The translations under genes were made by a program, and so were the position numbers. From positions 89,965-153,964 of the forward strand of contig JAKATL010000002.1 in assembly GCA_021827985.1 (NCBI GenBank): a DNA stretch of 64,000 nucleotides, given 5' to 3'. Every line of letters starts with the position of its first letter. The first letter of the stretch is position 1. Below the pieces are notes generated by a model that did no database searches, had not been told where the DNA came from, and worked only from the letters and a program-made list of their open reading frames with translations. This document shows positions 17,826 to 26,323 of this stretch, in pieces. This stretch comes from a bacterium (GTDB taxonomy: Bacteria; Chloroflexota; Dormibacteria; Aeolococcales; Bog-877).

Positions 17826-18561
17826 GGGTGTCACCGCTGGATACGGCAAGGTACCCATAGTCCAGGGGGTGTCGGCGCGGGCCGCCGAGGGTCAGGTGGT
17901 CAGCATCGTTGGTCCGAACGGGGCCGGAAAGTCCACCTTCCTCAAGTCGGTATTTGGGCTACTCCGCAAGCTCGAGGGGTCGGTGACCGTGGGCGGGGTC
18001 GACGTCACCAATCTGCCGCCTTACCGAATCGCCGCCAGCGGGATGGCCTACGTCCCCCAGGTCAACAACGTCTTCCCGTCCATGTCCGTGGTGGAGAACC
18101 TGGAGATGGGCGCCTACATCCGGCGCGCCGGCGTGGAGCGTCGGATCGAGGAGGTGCTGGCCATCTTCCCCGACCTGCAGCGGGCCCGGCGGGGCAAGGC
18201 CGGGGTCTTGAGCGGGGGCCAGCGCAACATGTTGGGGATGGCGCGGGCTCTGATGCTGGAGCCCAAGGTGGTCCTGCTGGACGAGCCCACCGCCGGCCTC
18301 TCACCGCAGTACACCACCGTGGTCTGGCAGCAGGTGAGGCGGATCGCCGAGCAGGGAACGGCCGTGGTGGTCGTCGAGCAGAACGTGGACATGGCCGTCC
18401 GCCACTCCGACTGGACCTACGTGCTGGTGGCGGGGCGCAACCGACTTGACGGACCGGCTGCCGAGGTGGGCAAGCAGGACCTTAGTGCCATCTTCCTGGG
18501 GGGCGGCGGTGGGGCGGACTCCGAGGTGGGACAGACGGCGGGCGGTGGGTCGAGGAGGTGA
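17806..18561 (+). CDS. livF: ABC transporter ATP-binding protein LivF
   Basis: A 251-residue ATPase: Walker A G-P-N-G-A-G-K-S-T near residue 36, the LivF-type G-M-A-Y-V-P-Q segment near 83, signature L-S-G-G-Q-R-N-M near 135, Walker B V-V-L-L-D-E-P-T and G-L-S-P. ATG 17806 follows a strong cggaggagg site. It energises transport together with LivG. Confidence 0.93.
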   Translation: MSVLSAEGVTAGYGKVPIVQGVSARAAEGQVVSIVGPNGAGKSTFLKSVFGLLRKLEGSVTVGGVDVTNLPPYRIAASGMAYVPQVNNVFPSMSVVENLEMGAYIRRAGVERRIEEVLAIFPDLQRARRGKAGVLSGGQRNMLGMARALMLEPKVVLLDEPTAGLSPQYTTVVWQQVRRIAEQGTAVVVVEQNVDMAVRHSDWTYVLVAGRNRLDGPAAEVGKQDLSAIFLGGGGGADSEVGQTAGGGSRR

Positions 18562-18626
18562 GGCACTGGATCTGACCGGGAAGCGACGGGTTCTTCGGTA
18601 GCGAAAGGGAAATGGAGGGTAGCAAC

Positions 18627-19877
18627 TTGAGATTCGGTTTTCGAAAGGCGGGCTGGGCGGGGATGGGGCTCTTTGCCATCCTCCTGGCCGCCTGCGGCAG
18701 CACCGCTACGACCGCGAACCACTCGATTCCGAGTGGGCCAATCAGCGTGGGAGAGCTCCTGCCCATGACCGGGGCGGAGTCCTTCGTAGGACAGTGGTTC
18801 CTGCATGGGATCAAGGCGGGGATCTACGCCGTCAACTCCAACGGTGGGGTGGACGGCCATAAGTTCAGCGCCACCCTGGAGGACACCGCCGGTGACCCGG
18901 TGGACGCGGTGACGGCGCTCCAGACGCTCCTCACCCATTCTCCGGTGGTGGTGTTCGGCCCCAGCTCCCTGGAGATCGAGGGCGTGGACAAGAGCTTCAG
19001 CACTGACCACGTGGTGGACTTCATGGAGGGAGGCGCCACCTTCCTGGACCACATGACCTTCCCCTACGTTTACCGGGTCTTCCCCTCCGACTCCGTGCTG
19101 CTGACGGGTGAGGCCTATTACGCCCTGCACACCGGCTGCTCAACCGCCAGCCTGATGTACACCAACGACGCCAACGCCCAGGCCGAGGTTCCGCCTCTGG
19201 TCAAGGCGTTCACCGGCCACGGTGGCCACATCCTCAGCAACCAGCAGATCGTTCCCGATCAGACCTCCTACCTGAGCGAGGTCCAGGTCGCGTTCCAGGG
19301 CAACCCGCAGTGCGTGTTCTTCCACGCCGACCCCCAGACCGCCAGCACTCTGTTCGCCAACGTGAAGCAGCTGGGGCACATGAACGTCCGCTTCATCACC
19401 GGTGACACCGGAGCCAGCATCCAGCTGGCGAACGCCATGGGGCTGAGCACCGCGAGCCACTGGATGACCGGGATGGCCGGGACCACCCCGTATGGCGCCG
19501 CCAACAGCGCCTTCCTGAGCGCCTACCAGGCGGTGTGGAACACCAACAAGCCCCTCCCCGCCTCGCCGGCTATGTACGACGCGGTGGTGATGGCGGCCCT
19601 CGCCATGACCGCCGCCCACTCCACCAACCCGGTGGTGTGGCGACCCTACATCCTCAAGATCTCCAACCCGCCGGGCACCGCGTGCTACACCTACCCGAGC
19701 TGCGTGAAGCTGCTCAAGGCCGGCAAGAAGATCAACTACCAGGGCGCCAGCGGGAACGAGGACTTCAACCAGTACCACAATGTCTTCACCCCGCTGCAGG
19801 TGGTGCAGTTCGACTCCAGCGGCAAGCTGCACACCATCTACTCTGTCTCGACAGCCGACCTGAACTCCTACTACTGA
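18627..19877 (+). CDS. livK: ABC transporter substrate-binding lipoprotein (LivK type)
   Basis: A 416-residue type I periplasmic-binding-fold protein. A signal peptide ends in the lipobox L-L-A-A-C (Cys23), so the mature protein is lipid-anchored outside the membrane. The ligand-binding part begins I-S-V-G-E-L-L-P-M-T-G. TTG 18627 is preferred because ggaggg lies 7 bases upstream; ATG 18612 is the alternative but has poor spacing. It closes the livHMGFK operon; this last position for the receptor is less common than first. Ligand unknown (amino acid, amide or aromatic acid are all possible for this family). Confidence 0.85.
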   Translation: MRFGFRKAGWAGMGLFAILLAACGSTATTANHSIPSGPISVGELLPMTGAESFVGQWFLHGIKAGIYAVNSNGGVDGHKFSATLEDTAGDPVDAVTALQTLLTHSPVVVFGPSSLEIEGVDKSFSTDHVVDFMEGGATFLDHMTFPYVYRVFPSDSVLLTGEAYYALHTGCSTASLMYTNDANAQAEVPPLVKAFTGHGGHILSNQQIVPDQTSYLSEVQVAFQGNPQCVFFHADPQTASTLFANVKQLGHMNVRFITGDTGASIQLANAMGLSTASHWMTGMAGTTPYGAANSAFLSAYQAVWNTNKPLPASPAMYDAVVMAALAMTAAHSTNPVVWRPYILKISNPPGTACYTYPSCVKLLKAGKKINYQGASGNEDFNQYHNVFTPLQVVQFDSSGKLHTIYSVSTADLNSYY

Positions 19878-19894
19878 GCAGAGTGCCCGGGCGA

Positions 19895-19918
19895 GGGGGC
19901 CGGCGCGGGCCGGCCCCC
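19895..19918 (+). terminator. GC-rich terminator hairpin after livK
   Basis: A perfect 10-bp stem (GGGGGCCGGC / GCCGGCCCCC) with a 4-base loop, 18 bases after the livK stop. There is no T-tract, as is common in very GC-rich genomes. Confidence 0.6.
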
Positions 19919-20221
19919 GACCTCGGGCTCGCTCCGTCCCTCGCTGGAGACCCTCAGATGCATCCGGCGCAGACTTGATCTGCTGGCTGGGCCGCGCCCG
20001 GATCGCCGGACACGGGTCGGGCGTCGGCCCGATCAGGGGCGCGAGAGCTTCGAGGCTGGCGCCGCCGGGCCGCCACTGACATACGTTGGGCGCCCCGTCC
20101 CAGCCCGGCCACGGGGCCCGTTCCAGTTCGCGGCTGCCTGGGCGACGTAGACTGGGCCGAGGCGAGACAGCCGGGCGGACGCCGGACGGGCCAACGCTCG
20201 GCGCGTTCGAGTGAGGACCAC
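19919..20221. other. Non-coding gap between the liv operon and aroQ
   Basis: About 300 bases with no convincing gene. A TAGACT hexamer at about 20148-20153 could be a -10 box for aroQ, without a clear -35 partner. Reverse-strand open frames here are arginine/proline-rich and look like GC-driven shadows. Confidence 0.4.
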
Positions 20222-20671
20222 ATGCAGCCTGCGCGCTTTCGGATCCTGGTGCTGAACGGCCCCAACCTCAATCTCCTGGGAAGCCGGGAGCCTGCGGTGT
20301 ACGGTGAGGAGACCCTGGAGACGATCTCCGACCGTCTGAGGGCGATGGCTCCGGAGCTCGGCTGCGAGATGGAGTTCTTTCAGGCCAACGGCGAGGGCGA
20401 GATCATCGACGCTCTCCACCGTGCACCAGCGACGTTCGACGGGGTGGTGCTCAACCCCGGGGCCCTCGGCCACTACAGCTACGCACTGAGGGATGCGGTG
20501 AGTGGGGTGGGGCTTCCAGTTTTCGAGGTCCACCTCAGCAATGTCTTCGCCCGGGAGCCATTCCGAAGAATACTGGTGATTGCCCCGGTTGCCACGGGTG
20601 TCATTGTTGGAGCCGGGGCGATGGGATACGAGCTGGCGATCCGGGGCCTTCTGGCCCAACTTCGCCGGTGA
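20222..20671 (+). CDS. aroQ: Type II 3-dehydroquinate dehydratase
   Basis: A 149-residue type II dehydroquinase, which converts 3-dehydroquinate to 3-dehydroshikimate. N-terminal L-N-G-P-N-L-N-L-L-G-S-R-E-P with Y-G holds the flexible lid Arg and catalytic Tyr; N-P-G-A-L-G-H-Y-S carries the Asn and His; E-V-H-L-S-N and A-R-E bind substrate. This is the one chorismate-pathway step absent from the large aro operon at 33-42 kb, so the two loci complement each other. Confidence 0.95.
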   Translation: MQPARFRILVLNGPNLNLLGSREPAVYGEETLETISDRLRAMAPELGCEMEFFQANGEGEIIDALHRAPATFDGVVLNPGALGHYSYALRDAVSGVGLPVFEVHLSNVFAREPFRRILVIAPVATGVIVGAGAMGYELAIRGLLAQLRR

Positions 20672-20731
20672 TCTTGGGCCTGGACAGGCTGGTCGGCAAA
20701 CTGTCGATGCGTTCTGTTGGGAGGTACGGCA

Positions 20732-21475
20732 TTGGATGAGGCGATCCGGGCTGGCGTGGTGGAGATCGCAGGGCATGGGGGGGACCCGATTCGGGCGTAC
20801 TTCGCCGAGCCGTTGGAGTCGGGAAGCCGACCAGGCATGGTGGTGATCCATCACATGCCGGGGCTGGACCGGCAGACCAAGGAGACCGTCCGGCGCTTCG
20901 CGGCGCAGGGTTACTTCGCCATCAGCCCGAACCTGTACTGGCGGGAGGCGCCGGGGGCCGAGCCGGACGATGCCGCCGCGGCTGCCCGGGCGAGGGGCGG
21001 GGTGCCGGACGACCGGCTGGTGGGAGACGTCGGCGGAGCGGCAGACTTCCTGAGGGCCAGGCCGTTGGCGTCGGGCAAGGTGGGGGTTATCGGCTACTGT
21101 TCCGGTGGGCGGCAGGCGGTTCTGGCGGCTTGCCACCTGCCTATGCAGGCCGCCGTCGATTGCTACGGTGCCTTCGTGGTGGGCCAACCGCCCGAGGGCT
21201 TCCCCATCCCCATCAGCAACCTGACCGCCCAGCTCCCGAACCTCGGCTGCCCTCTCCTGGGGCTTTTCGGGGAGGATGACCAGCACCCGTCGCCGGCCGA
21301 GACCGCGGAGCTGGATGCCCTCCTCACCGGGCACGGCAAGGAGCACGATTTCACGACCTATCCGGGGGCTGGGCACGCGTTCTTCGCCGTGGACCGGCCC
21401 AGCTACCGGCCTGAGGCGGCGGTGGACGGATGGGGGCGAATCTTCGCGTTCTTGGGCAGGACCCTGGAGGGCTGA
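20732..21475 (+). CDS. Dienelactone hydrolase family protein
   Basis: A 247-residue alpha/beta-hydrolase. Nucleophile Cys in G-Y-C-S-G-G-R (the Cys rather than Ser marks the dienelactone hydrolase family), Asp in G-E-D-D-Q-H-P-S-P, and His in G-A-G-H-A-F-F complete the triad. TTG 20732 is chosen because gggagg lies 7 bases upstream; TTG 20717 is also in frame. Members hydrolyse lactones or carboxyl esters, often in aromatic breakdown; this one's substrate is unknown. Confidence 0.85.
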   Translation: MDEAIRAGVVEIAGHGGDPIRAYFAEPLESGSRPGMVVIHHMPGLDRQTKETVRRFAAQGYFAISPNLYWREAPGAEPDDAAAAARARGGVPDDRLVGDVGGAADFLRARPLASGKVGVIGYCSGGRQAVLAACHLPMQAAVDCYGAFVVGQPPEGFPIPISNLTAQLPNLGCPLLGLFGEDDQHPSPAETAELDALLTGHGKEHDFTTYPGAGHAFFAVDRPSYRPEAAVDGWGRIFAFLGRTLEG

Positions 21476-21477
21476 AT

Positions 21478-21741
21478 ATGTGCACCTATCTCACCAAGCG
21501 ACTCGGGGTGGCCGGAAGCGGCAAGGGTGCCGCCGGGTGGATGCGTGTGACTGACGCGACCGTCTACCTCGACCATCCGGCGCATGCACCTGCTGACCAC
21601 ACCCTCAACATCGACCTGCTCAACCCTGACCTCGGTCCGGCGGCACGGGTGGCGCTGGAGCTGGAACCGCGGTCAGCGCGGGAGCTGGCCGAGGCCATCC
21701 TCGAGATGCTGGCGGCTGAGACGGTGCCTCCGGCCGCCTAG
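21478..21741 (+). CDS. Small conserved protein (DUF6295-like)
   Basis: An 87-residue protein starting M-C-T-Y-L-T and containing G-S-G-K-G-A-A-G-W, V-Y-L-D-H-P and H-T-L-N-I-D-L, a pattern I recall from the DUF6295 family found beside dienelactone hydrolases. It begins 2 bases after the hydrolase stop, so the pair is co-transcribed. Function unknown; the conserved His and Cys could bind a metal. Its end overlaps the convergent deoA by 4 bases. Confidence 0.75.
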   Translation: MCTYLTKRLGVAGSGKGAAGWMRVTDATVYLDHPAHAPADHTLNIDLLNPDLGPAARVALELEPRSARELAEAILEMLAAETVPPAA

Positions 21742-23024
21742 TCGCCAGCCACGTGCTCCAGCACCAGGCGCCGTGGTGGGGGCGGTGAGGATCGCACGCG
21801 AACCGCGCCCTTCAGAGCGAGCAGAGCGGGAGTGGGGTCCTGGCCCGGACGCCCCCACAGCTCAAGCAGTGGCTGGCCGCGCTCCACCGCAGCGCCTACC
21901 TTGGCGAGGCACATGATCCCGGCGACCGGATCGACGGGCTCGGAGGGCGAACGCCGCCCGCTCCCGAGCCTCCAGGCCGCCAGCCCGATGGCCCCCGCAT
22001 CCAGCCGGGAGAGGAACCCTCTCCGGGGTGCGTCTACGGTGGCCAGTCGCACTCCCAGGGGAAGTGGCGCCCCCGGAGCACCGCCCTGCGCCTTGACCAT
22101 GGCGTTGAACCGCTCCCTGGCCACGCCGCCATCCAGGGCCACGACTGGGTCGGCGGTCTGGCCGCTCAGCCGTAGGAGTTCCCGTGCCTCCGCGAGCACC
22201 AGGTCGCGGAGGTCGGGAGGGCCACCCCCGGAGAGCACGTCGATTGCCTCCCTCACCTCGAGGGCGTTGCCCACGGCCCTCCCCAGCGGCTGGTCCATGG
22301 CCGTGACCATGGCAACGGCTCGAATTTGGAATCCTGATGCCAGCTCGACCAGTGTTGCCGCCAGCCGCCGCGCCCCAGCGGCCTTGGTCATCAGGGCCCC
22401 GCTACCGACCTTGACGTCGAAGAGCAGGCATTGGACGCCCTCGGCCATCTTCTTGGAGACGATCGAGCCGGCGATGAGGGGTATGGATTGAACGGTGGCG
22501 GTCGCGTCGCGCAGGGCATACAGGCGGCGGTCCGCGGGAGCCAGCTCCGGTGAGGCGGCCGCGATGACGCAACCCACCTCCCGCACCACCCTCATGATCT
22601 CGCTCGAAGAGAGCTCACAGCGGACTCCGGGGATCGACTCCATCTTGTCCAGCGTCCCTCCGGTCGTGCCCAGCGTCCGACCCGACAGCTGGGGCACGAA
22701 GCAACCGAGCGCGGCCATGAGCGGCACCAGGACCAGGGAGACCTTGTCCCCGACTCCTCCAGTGGAGTGCTTGTCGACCGTCGGCCCGGGCAGTCCACTA
22801 AGATCCAGGCGGCCGCCACTCTCGGCCATGGAGGCTGTAAGCTCTCGCAGCTCCTCCTCGGTGAGGCCCCGCCAGCAGACCGCCATCAGCCAGGAGGCCA
22901 TCTGGGCCTCGGCGGTCTGGCCGTCGAGATAGTCGCCCACTAGCTGGCGGATCTCGCCCGGGGCCAGGGCCCGGCCCCGGCGCTTGTCGGCGATCAGCTC
23001 CACGGTCGCTCGGGCTGACGCCAT
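21738..23024 (-). CDS. deoA: Thymidine / pyrimidine-nucleoside phosphorylase
   Basis: A 428-residue pyrimidine-nucleoside phosphorylase: phosphate-binding V-D-K-H-S-T-G-G-V-G-D-K near residue 85, and the long glycosyltransferase-family body with S-G-R-T-L-G-T-T-G-G-T-L-D-K near 115. Converts thymidine or uridine plus phosphate to base and sugar phosphate. Its ATG overlaps the cdd stop (TGATG), forming a pyrimidine salvage operon: Cdd makes uridine/deoxyuridine, which this enzyme then splits. Confidence 0.93.
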   Translation of the reverse strand: MASARATVELIADKRRGRALAPGEIRQLVGDYLDGQTAEAQMASWLMAVCWRGLTEEELRELTASMAESGGRLDLSGLPGPTVDKHSTGGVGDKVSLVLVPLMAALGCFVPQLSGRTLGTTGGTLDKMESIPGVRCELSSSEIMRVVREVGCVIAAASPELAPADRRLYALRDATATVQSIPLIAGSIVSKKMAEGVQCLLFDVKVGSGALMTKAAGARRLAATLVELASGFQIRAVAMVTAMDQPLGRAVGNALEVREAIDVLSGGGPPDLRDLVLAEARELLRLSGQTADPVVALDGGVARERFNAMVKAQGGAPGAPLPLGVRLATVDAPRRGFLSRLDAGAIGLAAWRLGSGRRSPSEPVDPVAGIMCLAKVGAAVERGQPLLELWGRPGQDPTPALLALKGAVRVRSSPPPPRRLVLEHVAGD

Positions 23025-23443
23025 CAGCGCTGGCTGCGCTGGAGGTCCTCCGGTCCGAAGGCCATTGGGAGGAGATCGGCCACAGTGAGCGGAGGGCGGT
23101 CGGGCCCGTCGTCGATCACGAGCTCTGGTCCGCCCAGCTCATGGAGCAGCTGTCGGCAGCGCCCACAGGGGGTCAGAGGAGCACCGTCCCCGGCGCACAC
23201 GGCGACGGCCACAAGGCGCGTCCCGCCACCGGCTCGGAGGGCCGAGACCAGCCCGCACTCGGCGCAGAGGGTGAGTCCGTAGGAGGCGTTCTCGACGTTG
23301 CACCCGGTCACCAGGCGGCCCTGGTCGTCGATGCCGGCGGCGCCCACTCGGAGCCCGGAGTAGGGGGCGTAGGCGCCGGCCGCCGCCTCCAATGCGCGGC
23401 GCCTCAGAGCACTCCAATCGATCACCGTGCCGTCCTGGGTCAC
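23024..23443 (-). CDS. cdd: Cytidine deaminase
   Basis: A 139-residue homotetrameric-type cytidine deaminase. N-V-E-N-A-S-Y near residue 50, the C-A-E zinc/proton-shuttle motif and P-C-G-R-C-R-Q zinc motif are all present. Deaminates cytidine and deoxycytidine for pyrimidine salvage. GTG start; first gene of the cdd-deoA operon. Confidence 0.95.
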   Translation of the reverse strand: MTQDGTVIDWSALRRRALEAAAGAYAPYSGLRVGAAGIDDQGRLVTGCNVENASYGLTLCAECGLVSALRAGGGTRLVAVAVCAGDGAPLTPCGRCRQLLHELGGPELVIDDGPDRPPLTVADLLPMAFGPEDLQRSQR

Positions 23444-23608
23444 CTGGGCATCTTAGAGGTCTGCGCGTCGGGCTGGGAGGTGCCCGGAAACGTCCCTCTG
23501 CCCACCCCGGTAAAGTCGGGTGCGGGAGCTCCGGGTGAGAAGGGGGGGGCGCCTCCGGCATGGCAGGCCGAAAGCGGTCTGCCGGTTCAAAGGGTATGAG
23601 GGATGGAC

Positions 23609-24823
23609 ATGGCCAAGATCAAGGTTGCGGGTCCGGTTGTTGAGCTTGACGGGGACGAGATGACCAAGGTGATCTGGCAGCTGATCAAGGACCAGCTAAT
23701 CCTGCCCCATCTGGAGCTGGACATCCGCTACTTCGATCTGGGAATCGAGAATCGCGATGCCACCGATGACCGGGTCACCGTGCAGGCGGCGGAGGCCATC
23801 CGGGACTTCGGGGTGGGGATCAAGTGCGCCACCATCACCCCAGACGAGGCTCGGGTGGCGGAGTTCGGGCTCAAGCGCATGTGGAAGTCGCCCAACGGGA
23901 CCATCCGCAACATCCTGGGGGGGGTGATATTCCGCGAGCCGATCGTGATGCAGAACATCCCCCGGCTGGTGCCCAGCTGGACCAAGCCGATAGTGATCGG
24001 CCGTCATGCCCACGGCGACCAGTACCGCGCCACCGACTTCGTCGTACCCGGTCCGGGCAAGGTCACCATCACCTACACACCCAGGGACGGGTCCCCGGCC
24101 AAGACCTACGAGGTGGCCGAGTACGAGGGGGGCGGGGTCGCCATGGCGATGTACAACTTCGACGACTCGATCCGGGACTTCGCCAGGGCGTGCTTGCGCT
24201 ACGGCCTGACCCGCCACTACCCCGTCTACCTCTCCACCAAGAACACCATCCTCAAGGCCTACGACGGCCGCTTCAAGGACCTCTTCGCCGAGGTCTTCGC
24301 CGCCGAGTTCGCTACCCAGTTCGCCGAAGCCGGGATCACCTATGAGCACCGGCTGATCGACGACATGGTGGCCGCCGCCCTGAAGTGGGGCGGGGGGTAC
24401 CTATGGGCCTGCAAGAACTATGACGGTGACGTCCAGTCGGATGCGGTGGCCCAGGGCTTCGGATCACTGGGGCTCATGACCAGCGTCCTGTTGACCCCGG
24501 ACGGGAAGACCATGGAGGCGGAGGCGGCGCATGGCACCGTCACCCGGCACTACCGCATGCACCAGAAGGGCGAGCCCACCTCCACCAACCCCATCGCGTC
24601 GATATTCGCCTGGACCAGGGGGCTGGCTCACCGCGGCCGGCTGGATGGCAATCGGGACCTGATGGCGTTCAGCGAGACCTTGGAGTCGGTCTGCGTGCGC
24701 ACCGTGGAGGGGGGCCAGATGACCAAGGACCTCGCGCTCCTGGTCGGACCGAGCCAGAGCTATCTCAGCACCGAGGCGTTCATGTCCGCCCTGGCCGAGA
24801 ACCTCGAGGCCGCATTGGCCTGA
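23609..24823 (+). CDS. icd: NADP-dependent isocitrate dehydrogenase (eukaryotic-like type)
   Basis: A 404-residue IDH of the homodimeric group that includes mitochondrial and some bacterial enzymes: [14 protein letters not shown] near the start, S-P-N-G-T-I-R-N substrate loop near 95, and R-H-A-H-G-D-Q-Y near 130. Oxidises isocitrate to 2-oxoglutarate. ATG 23609 is preferred over 23603 because gaggg is then correctly spaced and the N-terminus matches homologues. Convergent with citrate synthase across a shared terminator. Confidence 0.95.
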   Translation: MAKIKVAGPVVELDGDEMTKVIWQLIKDQLILPHLELDIRYFDLGIENRDATDDRVTVQAAEAIRDFGVGIKCATITPDEARVAEFGLKRMWKSPNGTIRNILGGVIFREPIVMQNIPRLVPSWTKPIVIGRHAHGDQYRATDFVVPGPGKVTITYTPRDGSPAKTYEVAEYEGGGVAMAMYNFDDSIRDFARACLRYGLTRHYPVYLSTKNTILKAYDGRFKDLFAEVFAAEFATQFAEAGITYEHRLIDDMVAAALKWGGGYLWACKNYDGDVQSDAVAQGFGSLGLMTSVLLTPDGKTMEAEAAHGTVTRHYRMHQKGEPTSTNPIASIFAWTRGLAHRGRLDGNRDLMAFSETLESVCVRTVEGGQMTKDLALLVGPSQSYLSTEAFMSALAENLEAALA

Positions 24824-24832
24824 GGTTGCGCC

Positions 24833-24860
24833 GGCCCCGGGGCGCTGCCGCCCCGGGGCC
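24833..24860. terminator. Bidirectional terminator between icd and gltA
   Basis: A perfect 12-bp stem (GGCCCCGGGGCG / CGCCCCGGGGCC) with a CTGC loop, located between two convergent gene ends, so it can serve both directions. Confidence 0.7.
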
Positions 24861-24872
24861 GCACCCGGCCGC

Positions 24873-26162
24873 TCAGGCGCCGAGGTGGCGGAGCTCCGGG
24901 CCGACGTACAGCTGGCGTGGGCGTCCGATCTTCTGCTCGGGGTCGAGGAGCCCCTCCTGCCAGTGGGCCAGCCAGCCGGGGGTGCGCCCGATGGCGAAAA
25001 GCACCGGGAACATCTCCACCGGGATGCCCATGGCGAGGTAGATGATCCCAGAGTAGAAGTCGACGTTGGGGTACAGCTTGTGGTTGATGAAGTAGTCGTC
25101 CTCAAGGGCGATCTTCTCGATCTCCAGGGCGATGTCCAAGAGTGGGCTCGGCCCCGTCACCTCGAACACCTCCTCCGCAACCCGCTTGATCAGCTGGGCC
25201 CGGGGGTCGAAGTTCTTGTACACCCGGTGGCCGAAGCCCATGAGGCGGAACTCGCCCTCCTTGACCCTCTTGATGTAGTCCGGAATGTTGGCCACCGACC
25301 CGATGCTTCGCAGCATCCGCAGGACCTGTTCGTTGGCGCCTCCGTGAAGCGGTCCGTAGAGCGCGGCGCAGGCGGCCGACATCGCCGAGTAGGGGTCGGC
25401 CTGGGAGCTCCCCACCAGCCGCATGGTGCTGGTAGAACAGTTCTGCTCATGGTCGGCATGGAGGATGAGGAGCACGTCCAGCGCATGTTCCAGGACCGGG
25501 TCGGGGTGGTACTTCAGCTCGGTCGCGCGCCACATCATGTTGAGGAAGTTCGCCGAGTAGGAGAGCTCGTCGTCCGGGTAGGCGTAGTAGAGCCCCATGG
25601 CGTGCCGGTAGGCGAACGCCGCCAGGGTCGGCATCTTGGCGATGAGGCGGACGATCTGGCGGTGCCGGACCTCCGGGTCGTGTATCTGCTTGGCCTCCGG
25701 ATAGAAGGTCGAAAGCGCCCCCACCGCTGACACCAGCATCCCCATGGGGTGGGCATCGTGGTGGAACCCGTCGATGAACTTCTTGATGCTCTCGTGGATG
25801 AACGTGTGGTTGGTGATGTCGCCCACCCATTCCAGGTGCTGGTCGGGGGTGGGCAGCTCCCCTGTGAGGAGTAGCTGCGCGACCTCCAGAAAGCTGTGCC
25901 GGGCAGCCAGCTCCTCGATGGGGTAACCGCGGTAGCGCAAGATGCCCTTGTCGCCGTCGATGAAGGTTATGCTGCTGCGGCAGCTGGCAGTATTTTGAAA
26001 TGCCGGGTCGTAACCCATCAAGCCGAAGTCGTCGGGCCCCGTCTTGATCTTTCGCAGGTCCAGCGTGCGGATCGCCCCATCCACGATGGGGAGTTCATAT
26101 GTCTTCCCCGTGCGGCTGTCGGTCACGGTTAGCGTGCCCTCGGCCGCTGCCTCCTCAGCCAT
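24873..26162 (-). CDS. gltA: Citrate synthase
   Basis: A 429-residue type II (hexameric-type) citrate synthase. G-I-L-R-Y-R-G-Y-P-I-E-E-L-A near residue 75; catalytic His regions A-D-H-E-Q-N-C-S-T, G-P-L-H-G-G-A-N and the G-F-G-H-R-V-Y-K-N loop; catalytic Asp in N-V-D-F-Y-S-G. The N-terminal beta domain typical of the NADH-sensitive bacterial type is present. gatggaggtgag precedes the ATG. With icd it covers the entry of the citric acid cycle. Confidence 0.95.
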   Translation of the reverse strand: MAEEAAAEGTLTVTDSRTGKTYELPIVDGAIRTLDLRKIKTGPDDFGLMGYDPAFQNTASCRSSITFIDGDKGILRYRGYPIEELAARHSFLEVAQLLLTGELPTPDQHLEWVGDITNHTFIHESIKKFIDGFHHDAHPMGMLVSAVGALSTFYPEAKQIHDPEVRHRQIVRLIAKMPTLAAFAYRHAMGLYYAYPDDELSYSANFLNMMWRATELKYHPDPVLEHALDVLLILHADHEQNCSTSTMRLVGSSQADPYSAMSAACAALYGPLHGGANEQVLRMLRSIGSVANIPDYIKRVKEGEFRLMGFGHRVYKNFDPRAQLIKRVAEEVFEVTGPSPLLDIALEIEKIALEDDYFINHKLYPNVDFYSGIIYLAMGIPVEMFPVLFAIGRTPGWLAHWQEGLLDPEQKIGRPRQLYVGPELRHLGA

Positions 26163-26323
26163 GCCTCACCTCCATCGATGAACCACGATTCGTCCATCTT
26201 GCGCCAAGTACATCTGCCAAGTCGAATTGACGATGGTGCTTGCGCCTATTGGCCGCGGGCCCGCCACCCTGAAGTCGAGGCCGAGTGCGCCGTCACCCGG
26301 GCCTCCCGGATGAGGGGACGGCC

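Noticed and set aside
19954..20271. Reverse-strand 105-codon ORF across the aroQ start
   Set aside because: Arg/Pro/Ser-rich composition, overlaps aroQ, and shows no motif; a GC-driven shadow frame.
26163..26323. Promoter-like TTGACG and repeated TTGCGCC in the gltA-DedA gap
   Set aside because: No acceptable -10 partner at the right distance, and the repeats are only 7 bases.
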